This document shows, in pieces, positions 1-9,200 of a stretch of 10,950 nucleotides of DNA. This stretch comes from Podila epigama (lineage: Eukaryota; Mortierellomycota; Mortierellomycetes; Mortierellales; Mortierellaceae), in contig JAAAVE010000309.1 in the NCBI GenBank assembly GCA_015679605.1, forward strand, positions 7,912 through 18,861. The letters are read 5' to 3'. Every line of letters starts with the position of its first letter. Position 1 is the first letter of the stretch. The position numbers and the translations under genes were made by a program. The notes below the pieces were generated by a model. The model made no database searches and was not told the origin of the DNA. It worked only from the letters and a program-made list of their open reading frames with translations.

Positions 1-24
1 AAAAAAAAAAAAAAAAAAAAAAAA
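1..24. repeat. A24 homopolymer at the window edge (T24 on the YME2 strand)
   Basis: The first 24 bases are all A. On the minus strand they form a T tract 13 bases after the YME2 donor at 37, so they lie inside the fifth intron. Similar T runs occur in HIR3 introns 1 and 10, so the tract looks like an intronic homopolymer rather than a poly(A) tail. Its true length is unknown because the window cuts it. Confidence 0.8.
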
Positions 25-37
25 CATATAAACTCAC

Positions 38-845
38 CCTTCGAAAGTGGTTTGGAAGCAGTGACATTATTGCTGACGAAAATGACATGAGCAATGTGGT
101 TCTCCACCAACACTGCAGCCCAGTCAGCAAGGAACGTCCAAAGCTCCTTGGCATGGGGTCCTTTATCCCTAGACATATATCCGTCAATCACAATGACAGG
201 AATGTCATCTGGGTCGCACCAGTGATTCTTTTCTTCCTTCTCCGTCTTGAGTTTCTTTTTAGCCTTGGAGCTCAAATGTTGAACAACGAGATGCTCGCCT
301 TGTTGTTGAGCTGCAGCTTCGCTCCTTCGTGCCTTTTCCTCTAGAGTCGCCTCAATCTTTTTCATGATGAACTCTGGTGAAATATTGGACATATCCTTGG
401 TTGGAGAACTTTGCTGGATAGCAATTGTCAGCGTGTCCAGAATCTTTTTCAATTGACCCTCAAAGGTTGAAGACAAACCTATTTATCATCGAGACGGGAG
501 AGTTGAGAATTTTCGTTACAAAATGAATGTTGATCAGAAGCATGAATGTTAGTCAAGAAAAGGGGGGGGGGAGGGAGAAGGCTTCAACTTTCCCAACATT
601 ACCAGCCTTTTGTCCTGTAGTAGCGGTGATGGCCATGTCCATCATGCTGTTGATTGTGTTCATGAACTGGAAAAGAGGAATGTATCCGACTTGCTTGGCA
701 AGACTGGACAGCACCTCATTTTCAGATCTGGCATTCGCCAACTCTTCACAACGAATGACCACCTTGTGTTTCTTGTCCTTGATGGCGTATTCGACCATCT
801 CAGACTTTCCTGCTCCACGAGGCCCTGTGACCACAGCAAAGGTTT
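38..845 (-). other. YME2: YME2 RNA12-type P-loop NTPase domain (exons 4-5, partial)
   Basis: Exon 4 opens with the last strand before Walker A, TFAVVTGPRGAGKSEM, whose Lys408 and Ser409 would bind nucleotide phosphates. Exon 5 begins with a helical, charged insert (about residues 514-560, rich in Lys, Glu, Ala and Gln, likely coiled coil) before the Walker B-like strand IPVIVIDGY (568-576). The helix ELWTFLADWAAVLVENHIAH and the strand VIFVSNN then match the conserved RNA12 region. The C-terminal remainder is outside the window, so later sensor or arginine-finger positions cannot be judged. Confidence 0.88.
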
Positions 846-2406
846 CTGAAGAAGCCAAAAAAAGACCGAGAAAGAACGAGAAAGTTAGAGAGATAAGGAA
901 GTGTGGACATGCGTGAATTGTCACCAAAAGGTCCGTGTCTACAATAGTCAGACAAAATCAATGTTACCTGGTGGATTCCGTAGCCAAACTCGAAGTTTTT
1001 CTTCCTCGTCCTCTCGCTCGCGCCAACCTGTGGCCTGGAGGGAATCCGCAGGAGCTCGAGTGAGTCGCCCGACAGTCTCCTTGCGTAGCCAGCGCAATAT
1101 CGGGTACTCATTCACATTGAATAACTGGATGATTTTCGCATGCATGCTAAAGATTCGAATGGGGTCAAAGATCATAAAGGAGGCGCCTGCGACAACAAAA
1201 CCACCAAGGGGAACACTCAATCTTGGATGGTTCGAAAGCCAAGTCCAGATTACATTTGTCTTGAGGGTCCTCTCAAAGGTGACACTGATCTTGACGCCAT
1301 TGACATCAGCGCCGTGTAGACAATTCTTGGCGCTTGTTGAGGCACGCATGAACGAATACTGGACAATGGCTTGCTTGGGCATATCTTTGACGATGGGCAG
1401 CTGGACAATGTCGACAATCTTGCCATATTTGCGAAAGAGCGTGTACAGTCCCTCGACGCCGAGATCGCCTGTGTATTCGATCCTGATCCGTTTGTTGGGG
1501 TAGCGACTGGCCATATCTTCGAGAAAGGGTGTTCCTTTCACCAAGAACGCGCGGACCTTTTGAAAGTTGAACCACATGTAATGGCCATGACTCATCAGGT
1601 GCTGTTCACATCTGCTTTCAATCTCCTTGAGGGCTTCCTTGGTGCTGTAAGAACTCGGGTGGACATATGAGAAATGGACAAACATTCCGCCATCCTTCAG
1701 TCTAGTATGTGTGTGTGAATAAGAAAGTGTCATGCATGCGTAATGGGTAAATGAGTGAGTGAAAGAAGGCGTAAAAAATAAAAGTTGTCACCAGCTCTGA
1801 CACGATTGAACGAGTCAAGTGAACCCTGGAGACATTCATCACCTTGGTTCAATGCCACCGATCTTGAAATGAAAGGGCATAGCATTCTCTGGAGGGACTA
1901 ACTCGTTCTTGGCCTTGCGTTCAAGAGATCGCCAACCTGGGCGGAGGAGTGAATATCGAATGTCCCACCATCCCATCTTGAGTGGATACGCATTATCAAA
2001 GTAAAGCATGCCATATTGTAGTGGCAACTACAAAAGGTGAGGTTTTGCGGAGTATGGATGTAGTAATTAAAATAAGGTTAAAGAAGGTTCCTATTGATCA
2101 TAGTGACGACATGCACGCGCTGGTGGGGTTGCGTTGAGGTACCTCCTCTTCTGCCACAGCTGCCTCGCTGGTTGTTTCAGTGGTGAACCGTCTTCGTGCG
2201 CCTGGTACACTGGGAGCCTTTCGTGTCCGTAATAAAGCAGTTGGATGGACTGGGAGGGACGAGAATGGTCGAGTGCCTGATTGAAGTTGGCCAATATGTG
2301 CTTTTGAATGGATGGGGCTTGATATCAGACGGAAAGGACGCGTTGTCCGAGTGGCCAGTTGTCCGACTCTGTGAATAGCACCTTGTGATGCTGCCACACG
2401 GTACAT
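38..2406 (-). CDS. YME2: Mitochondrial escape protein 2 (Yme2, RNA12 family), 5' part; 3' end outside window
   Basis: This gene encodes an inner mitochondrial membrane protein that in yeast controls mtDNA nucleoid structure and number and mtDNA escape to the nucleus (family knowledge). Five exons read from right to left give 622 codons plus one base. In order they show an Arg/Ser/Thr-rich presequence (1-about 80), an RRM-like domain (about 221-293), a hydrophobic membrane segment (about 313-334), Walker A GPRGAGKS (402-409) and a Walker B-like strand VIVID (570-574), followed by AHVIFV and SKPLSK, which are typical of the Yme2/RNA12 P-loop domain. Yeast Yme2 is about 850 residues, so roughly a quarter is missing beyond base 1. 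The ATG at 2406-2404 is chosen because it opens a basic mitochondrial-targeting-like sequence. The gene is divergent from HIR3. No frameshift or missing key residue is visible. Family assignment is firm; function is by homology. Confidence 0.93.
479..602 (-). other. YME2 intron 4 with C10 homopolymer and branch-site-like CTAAC
   Basis: On the minus strand the intron starts GTAATG and ends AAATAG. It holds a run of ten C (plus-strand G at 562-571) and then TTGACTAACATT, a good branch-site match at about 547-556. That match lies about 70 bases from the acceptor, which is far, so a nearer CTCAAC- or GTAAC-type sequence could be used instead. Confidence 0.7.
968..1701 (-). other. YME2: YME2 RRM-like domain and membrane segment (exon 3)
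   Basis: Residues about 221-293 carry an RRM-like fold: a first strand RIRIEYTGDL, helix GVEGLYTLFRKYG, then IVDIVQL, a central strand QAIVQYSFMRA and a last strand GVKISVTF. Yme2 proteins are known to have an RRM on the matrix side. It is followed by a single hydrophobic stretch, residues about 313-334 (VPLGGFVVAGASFMIFDPIR), which matches the one inner-membrane span of the family. The P-loop domain after it would face the intermembrane space, according to yeast topology. Confidence 0.82.
2143..2406 (-). other. YME2: YME2 exon 1: mitochondrial targeting presequence
   Basis: The first 88 residues are rich in Arg, Ser, Thr and Ala and nearly free of acidic residues until about position 77, as expected of a matrix-targeting presequence. 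A basic run ending in GARRRFTTE near residues 68-77 is a plausible region for processing-peptidase cleavage. After it the chain turns acidic (EAAVAEEE) just before the intron. The targeting role is inferred from composition and from the known location of Yme2. Confidence 0.75.
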
Positions 2407-3183
2407 TGGTGTTGAATGACTTTTTGTTGTTGCAGAGCAGGAATGGAGTGAATGAACAAACAGGAGTTTGAGTTGAGTCGAGTTGAGAAGTTCTTGAACA
2501 CAAGAAAAAAAAAGGGAGAATCAAAAAATTCGTAGACGCTATCTCCATCCATTTCCTTAAATCCAACGGTTGTTTCGGCAGCCTTTCATTTTATGCTGGG
2601 CTGGGAATCAAAGTGAGCACACACACAACAAACAAACAACAAAATGGATAACAGCAACCCTTGGAGTCCGAAGCAAAGGGGTCCATCGATACACCAGAAG
2701 GAGCAATGTAGAAAGAAATAACTTGTCACTGGCACTGTCAGTCTACAGAACTGTGCATGTACAAGGCTATTTGGTCCAAGTAAAAGGGAAATCGGAACGG
2801 TCAATCGACTTGTTTTCTGAGCTGTTCTTTTTTCTGCAGTGTTCTGCCTCTGTCTGTTTGTATCTGATTGTCTGTCCATCTGCTCTCCTAAAAAAACTGC
2901 CGATTGCCGACTGCCGACTTGCGACTTGCGACTGCGACTGCCTGACTGTCCTGTCTTGTCTTGTCTGTCCTGACTGTCCTGTCTGTACCAAAGTCGCCCC
3001 CGCTCATCAGCGCGTTCGTTCCACCTGACTGAACTTCTCACAATCCAGCTCCCAGCCTACATCCATCATCAACATCCATCGCAGTCGCCATTCTCGCATT
3101 CCATCCCCAACTGTGCTGTCATATCCTCCATCGTCAAAGCTGTTCACCATTCTAGTTGACAGTCAAATACCCCTCTATACACC
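2407..3183. promoter_or_regulatory. Divergent intergenic region between YME2 and HIR3
   Basis: These 777 bases separate the two start codons and must contain both promoters and 5' leaders. I see no clear TATA box at a fixed distance from either ATG. Visible structure: a GAGTT-type repeat at 2468-2487, an AC/AAC-rich stretch near 2620-2642, a CTGT-rich tract peaking at 2896-2987, and a C/T-rich, ATC-rich run from about 3030 to 3183 that looks like a fungal transcription-start or leader region for HIR3. Transcription start sites cannot be fixed from sequence. Open frames here are compositional and show no recognisable protein. Confidence 0.7.
2896..2987. repeat. Degenerate short tandem repeat, TGCGACT-type then CTGTC-type
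   Basis: The left half (2896-2942) repeats variants of a 6-7 base unit (CTGCCGA, TTGCCGA, TTGCGAC, CTGCGAC). The right half (2942-2987) is built of CTGTC/TTGTC units. It includes an exact 15-base duplication, CTGACTGTCCTGTCT, at 2942-2956 and 2970-2984. Looser CTGTCTGT-like units extend left to about 2840. It sits 200-290 bases before the HIR3 start codon. Confidence 0.8.
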
Positions 3184-3282
3184 ATGGTATGCTCATGGCA
3201 TCCGTTAACCATCTCACTATCGACACCGAATTTACTCAATCTCACTTTTTTTTTTTTTTTTTTACTAATGTATACAATGTAG
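3184..3282 (+). other. HIR3: HIR3 start: one-codon first exon (ATG) and intron 1
   Basis: The sequence ACCATGGTATGC places the start codon directly against a GT donor. Intron 1 (3187-3282, 96 bases) contains T18 (3246-3263) overlapping a TACTAATG branch site, and ends ATGTAG. Exon 2 then begins ATT CGA TTC ACG GTG CTG AAC, giving MIRFTVLN, which fits the MIR..ALN start of CABIN1. Without the splice, the ATG would read into the intron (MVCSWHPLT) and never join the conserved frame. ACC before the ATG is a reasonable start context. Confidence 0.8.
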
Positions 3283-6200
3283 ATTCGATTCACGGTGCTG
3301 AACGAAGAGGAACAGACAAAGACTCGAGAAGAAGAGTCTGTCGAGGTTCAGGTACGTAGTGCTATTGGTCCAAAAAGCTGCACAACACAGATGAAAAAGC
3401 ACAAAGCTGCTCTACATCCCCCACTAAAGCATTATGGATGCGATAATCTTCAACATCAATCAATATAGGCAGAGAAAAGTCTGAGTGTATGTCAGAGTGC
3501 TATCAGATTGCTGCATAAAGGCAAGGCCGAAGAAGCAGGCAGGTTGCTCAAGAACCTCATAGAGTCGGATCTCTTTCAGACAATTGATGACGATGTATGA
3601 CAAAGAAAAAAAGTCTTTTTTTTTTTCCTGTACACACATACATGCACTCTCTCTCTCTCTTGCGCGCTCGTTTTTCTTGCAAATGGTTACAAGAACGATA
3701 AAAATTCACCTTTCTGTCGTTGTCTACTTGCTATGGTTTGCATTATAACTAGTCTGAGCTGGCAGCTCGAGGGACACCTCTGCGACTATTGCAGTACCTT
3801 GTGTATTCCAACTACGCGTCCATTGTCGAGCAATCCCCAAATGAAGCTGCAGGATCAGCCTTGCATTATTACCTCAAGGTAAAAAGGTGTTATTTCTTTT
3901 TACTTTAAGAAGAATGCTATTTTATGACATTTCAAAAATCATTAATCTTTATTACCCCCCTGTACGCTTTTACACTCGTCTATAGGCAGCTACCTTTGAC
4001 AACACAGATAGCTCAATATGGTACAAAATCGGGACTCTTGCTGCAAAGGAAAAGCGCTGGAAACTGGCACGATATGCACTGGAATGTGGTCTTTACGAAT
4101 CACCTTTTGAAGAGGATGGTCAGATGCCAGGTCGGGAGACGGACTTTGACTTTGAGGAGCAGGACCTCAAACCAACTCAGTGGTCATGCCTGGAAGCCCT
4201 GTGTGAGGTGTGTTCTCTTCTCTAGCTCCCGCTTTGTCCACTAGAATATATCTCTCTTGTCGAGGTTGCATATATTTTCAATATTTGATATCATGATTTG
4301 CCACTAACGTGAAATGAAATCAAATAGGTCTTATTCGAAATTGGCGATTACACGGCATGTCATGACTATGTTGGAAAAGCTCTTCGTATTTCGCCATACT
4401 TTCAGCGAGGTCTTCAACTCCAGCAACAGATGAGGGATCGCATGGATATCTCAATATTGCATAATATTTTCTCCGCATCTGAACAAACTCCAGTAAACGG
4501 TATCAGTTCTGGTGACAACGACGACGCTACACAGGAGCGCCTTCTGGAGGAGCCAACCTGGACAAGGCTTGGTGAGCTTTTGCTGGAAGAGTACACGAAT
4601 CACGATGCATCCAATAATTATTTTTACAACAAGCGTCTGGTCATTCGAATACAAAAGTCGCACATAGATGATGATGATGTCGAAATGACTGAGGCGCCCA
4701 AAGACAACGTAGAAGAGTCTTTGCCTCCGGAGATCGAGACGAACGGGGAAACGAACGGATCAGCAGACGAGAATACTACCACTCTGCCTACATCTACAAC
4801 TACCGACGATTCGACAGGGAATAACGCTGCTGGTGAATCAACAACAACAGAGCAAGGCGACAAAGATGGCGCGGATGCGGACCAAAGTGCAGCCATGAAA
4901 CGAAAGCGGAGGGAAATCGAAGAGCGGTCTGGTCTAAGGTATATGTCTATTGAAGAAGAAAAAATGATAGACCAAAAGGCAATTTGGCTCTTTAATTGTG
5001 ATATGATATACTCATGCTTTCTATTTGATTGCTAATAGAACTTCCAAGCGCGTACGTGACAAACTGGACCAGTTTGAGGTCACTAAAAAGAAGCGACAAG
5101 AGGAGGAACAGGAAATCTTGGCAAAGTACACGGTCGTTCTCTCCAAGTTTGGCATGAATCTGGATACCGCTTACATTGCATGCAAGAGAGCAAACACACA
5201 GCAAGCCCCCGACATCTTTCCAAAAGGACTCTCACCTTTGCTCGCTGTCTTCAACAAGCATCTCGAGCGACCAAACTCATTTGTGCAGGCTTCAGCTACG
5301 GATAACACTCAACAGTAGGTCCTTCACTGCTCAATTGAATGTTGTCGCCAATATGACTGGACATGGAACCATTTTATTGAGGTTCATTGCTATAAAATTT
5401 GCTTCTGCTTAGGCGCAAAACAAACCACTTTGCAATTTTCACAACGGAAAAGGTCGAGACTCCAATAGATGGTCTATTCGATACTGTCTCCTTGATTGAA
5501 GAGTTTGTCAACGAAACCAACGAAGCAAACTCTGGAGTGGTCGAGTACATGAGTGCATATATTGTGGCATTGATGTTCAGACCAGCACAATCTCAGGACC
5601 AACCGTCGAACTGGCAAAGAAAGTGGCCTGAGGGTCTTCGCTCCGTTGTAGAGAGAATCATTTCTGCAATTCAAGATCATCTTGTTGAATATCTCCATGA
5701 TGAACATCCTGTGGAGGGTGACACTTTGCATACTGAACAAGCAATGAGACTTGAGGTATTGTTCATTTTTTTCGACATGTGTTTGTTTTTGTGATGAATT
5801 TGTCAGTTGTGTTGACAATGCATTTTGCTCTAGATTCAACTTTCGATTGCAGAGATGTACTTGGATGGAATGGTGAACTACATTCTGCTACCACAAGCTA
5901 CAGCGACACGACGAGGGCGGATAACAAGGAAATTAGACCCTGAGCAACTGGCTCTCCTCGAGAAAAAGTTTCAAATGTGGCTCTTTCAGGCCGGTCTCTT
6001 GTGGTCTTCCTTGGAAGAGCAAAGCCACGGATGGACATGGATGCGAACAATTGTTCTTCGGCAAGAGTGGATGCTAGGGAGATACGAGCAGTGCCTCGGT
6101 AATGCCAGTAAGGCGATTGCCCACTTTGACAAGTGTCTCGCCCTCTTTCAAGAAAACCCACCACCCTTGACTATTGCTCTCCCAAATTGGTATGTTTTGT

Positions 6201-9200
6201 GATTCAAGATCAGATTCCCCCAATCATCAAGTTGAGGAAGGGGAAAAACGGTAGTCATAGGGGATTTAGCGTGTCTTCATGGTTCCTAACAGAAGTCACT
6301 TGCTTCTTCACTCCAATGTAGTAAATACGACACCGTCGTTGAGGAGCAAACTATTCAAGAGAGGCGCAGGAAGCTCCATACCCACCAATATGTACTAGAT
6401 GCGGAGCGCTTGTACTGCGAAAAGGAATACAAGGACGTCATGGATAGACTTGAACCTATCTTCTTAATACCAAATACCTCTGTGCCGTCCACTGTAGCTT
6501 CAGAATCGGACAATGCCGTGGCACCTAGCACCATTGGTGGTTCCCTTTCTGAGCGCCTCGAACTCATGACTTTATTATACAAGGTACTTTTTTTTTTTTT
6601 TACTCTAGTCAGTTACATTTCATGCTGGTTAGAAAAAGTGAGAGAAGAAACTTACTCATCGATGAATTCTCCAGTCAAGCGAAAAACTTGAAGACCGGGT
6701 GAAACAATTTCGATGTGCTACAGAAATGTTCACAAGCGTTATTGAGACCTTGGTAAACTCTACAACAGAAAGAAGTGAGGCCACCGAAACTTGGAGTCTG
6801 TTCACTCAAGCAAGTCAGATGTTGCTCTTGTTGCGAGAGACTCTTCAATCATTTGAACTTTCAAAACTTTTAGCGTCTCTCGAGCCGCAACAACTTCAAA
6901 AATTTGTCTGTTGCCTACTCGCCGTGGCGAGACTGGGTTTTGTCAACATACTGCATCAGGATCGCCTCGTCGACGACGACATCAAGATATCTTATGCTGA
7001 CCTTTGGAAGAATCGACCGCATCTTGAACAATTTAATCTGGTGCTCGTCAGGGTCTGGCTTGTATTACTCTTGATTCTTCCTGGCTGGTTCCAGGAGCAT
7101 CAGGAGAAATGGAGTAAAGATGAGCAGGATGTCGAAATGATTGAATCGGAACCACCACTCGCACTCGAGTCTACACCCATAGATTTACAATCAACTTTGC
7201 TGGACGAAAACACTCTTCAAAGAATCCTTGTCAAGCCTCTGACGTCGAATTCTAGCACACCCCTGAGCCAATACACCTCGCCATCTCCAGAACTGTACAT
7301 GGAGCTCATCGCTCTTGTCCACGATGATCTTGGCGTACGAGGAATATGTGGCATAGACAATGGTACGGAAAAAACAAAAAAATACTTGACAGACCAAAGT
7401 CAGGAGCATGTACACTTTGTAAACGCACATATTCTGACCATGTTCATGTGTTGTTGTTTTTTTTTTAGGTCAATTGATACAGCTCGCTCTCAAGGTGTCT
7501 TCGCCTATGCCAGGGTCATTTTATCGCAGAGAAGAGAATCAGTGTTACTATTGCTTTTATGGCATCTCTCTCAGCGTACGTTTCCTTGCCCTACTGCTGA
7601 TAATGTTTTGTAGAAGTTTCCTGTGGTCTCTTACTCACTCTCACTTACCCCATTTTTGTACATGTTAAAAAAAACTATCAACTCTATTAGGTGGACGGAC
7701 AATATCCAATTGAACACTCCTCAGAACCTGTGGACTTTGACAGGAGGGCAGCCACAGAGTTCTTTCCGCTTCTTGAGCGCTCTCTGTCAGACAGAGCATT
7801 ACGAGGACAAGTCAGGAGCGATATCAAAGATGCAGTCGACCGTGTCGAAGAGGCCTTGGGATCCCCTCCATATGAGAGTAATGTCATCCTCTCGATGAAC
7901 CAACAACTAATAGATGCCTACCTAGCCTCCGACATCAATTTCGCAGAGGCCATCCAAGTCAACTCGTCTTACAAGTTGCCAACCATGACACAGCCACCTT
8001 CAAGCAAGCTGCCTGTTGTCTATCGCAAAATTTACGCAATCCAAGGAAAGATTTATCTTGCCCAGTTCAAGAACAAGGCAAAGAACAATCAGTTCAAACC
8101 TTTGGAGGATTTGCAATATGCGATTAACCAGTTCCGGATAGACATTCATGTCAATCCTGATTGTTGGGATTCATGGTACGCTCTCGCCATTTGCTATGCT
8201 TACTTGGCTGATGAGAACCTGGTCTTTAGTGCATCTGACATCAAGAACAATTTCAGCAAGATCAGAGATCTCCACAAGAGGTCCTTTCTGTGCTTTTCTC
8301 AAGCAGTCAGACTCGCTCCTAAGCGTGCAACGAAGGCTGAACAAAGCGGGAACGGGAAGGGACCGTCTCAGGAGCAACAAATGGTGACTGAGATATCAGA
8401 GACATCCAAGGATACTCTTTTCTTGGTTGGCATGGACAGCAAGGACACACAGGAGGATGACGAGGACGACGAGGACAAGGGAGAAGAGGGAGAAGAGGAA
8501 GGAAAAGGAGAGAAGAGTAAGCGCAACACCACTGCTGGCCAGAATGGCGCTATTCAGGAATGGCACCAAAAGCAATCCATGTTCTGGTTCGATTTCGGCA
8601 ATTTGATCTGTGGTATCATGTCAAGACCTGTGCGCATGGAGGCGATGGGGCGAGGTGGCGGTATGGAAGCCATGTCTGCGACAGGCGAGATTCATACAGT
8701 AGAGATCCCTGAGCCGACGGAGGAGCAGGTGTACAAGTTTGCAGCGTTCTGTTTTGCTAGGTCGTTGAAACTGAACCGACAGAATTGGCGTACGTTTTTC
8801 ATGCTTGGAAAGTGCATTGAAAAGCTTGATGGGAAACCACAGCAAGTTCTATCGCTCTACCAGACTGCAGCAGATTTGGCGCCTGCTCGGTCAGGTCAAC
8901 CTGGGAATGAAAAGGTGTTTGAGCCAGCTTACAAGCTGATATCAACCATGACCAAATATCTTGCCACGGACAAAATTCAGGTAGGAAAGGATATGTAGTG
9001 CTGAGGCAATCGGTGTAGTACAATGTGTAATTGACATATTAACCTCATCTACATTTTCTATTTTTTTTCACTCCACTCCACTTTTCAACCCTCCAAACGA
9101 GTAGCCAGAGACGGTTGAATCTGTCATGAGGCGATCTCTAGCAAAGTCCAAGCTTTCTGTGGTCGAAGGCGAGGCCTTTATATTCGAGCCACCCAAGGAA

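Larger units (their letters stand above)
38..2406 (-). other. YME2: Exon-intron model of YME2
   Basis: Exons on the minus strand are 2406-2143, 2027-1843, 1701-968, 845-603 and 478-38. Introns are 2142-2028 (115 bases, phase 0), 1842-1702 (141, phase 2), 967-846 (122, phase 1), 602-479 (124, phase 1) and one starting at 37 (donor GTGAGT, phase 1) that runs off the edge. All are GT-AG. The joins restore family-like sequence: EPR/LKDGG at the second, NPP/ETFAVVTGPRG at the third, GQKAG/LSSTFEG at the fourth. The fifth leaves a single G after LSK, which would make Ala if the next exon starts with C, fitting the LSKALP usual in Yme2 proteins. The exact end of the first exon rests only on phase and the donor GTACCT. 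Confidence 0.85.

Noticed and set aside
1-24. Poly(A) as a retrotransposon or processed-transcript tail
   Set aside because: It is 13 bases from a YME2 splice donor inside an intron, with no target-site duplication or element sequence visible.
87-1670. Plus-strand open frames across 87-344, 527-916, 901-1503 and 1371-1670
   Set aside because: They lie opposite confirmed YME2 exons or introns and encode no recognisable protein.
553-2406. Frame breaks in YME2 as signs of a pseudogene
   Set aside because: Every break coincides with a GT-AG intron of matching phase and the joined protein is intact through Walker A and Walker B.
2570-3041. Overlapping open frames on both strands in the intergenic region (about 150 residues each)
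   Set aside because: Their content follows the CTGTC/GACAG repeat and AC-rich composition, they overlap on opposite strands, and neither resembles a known family. I treat them as chance open frames in promoter DNA.
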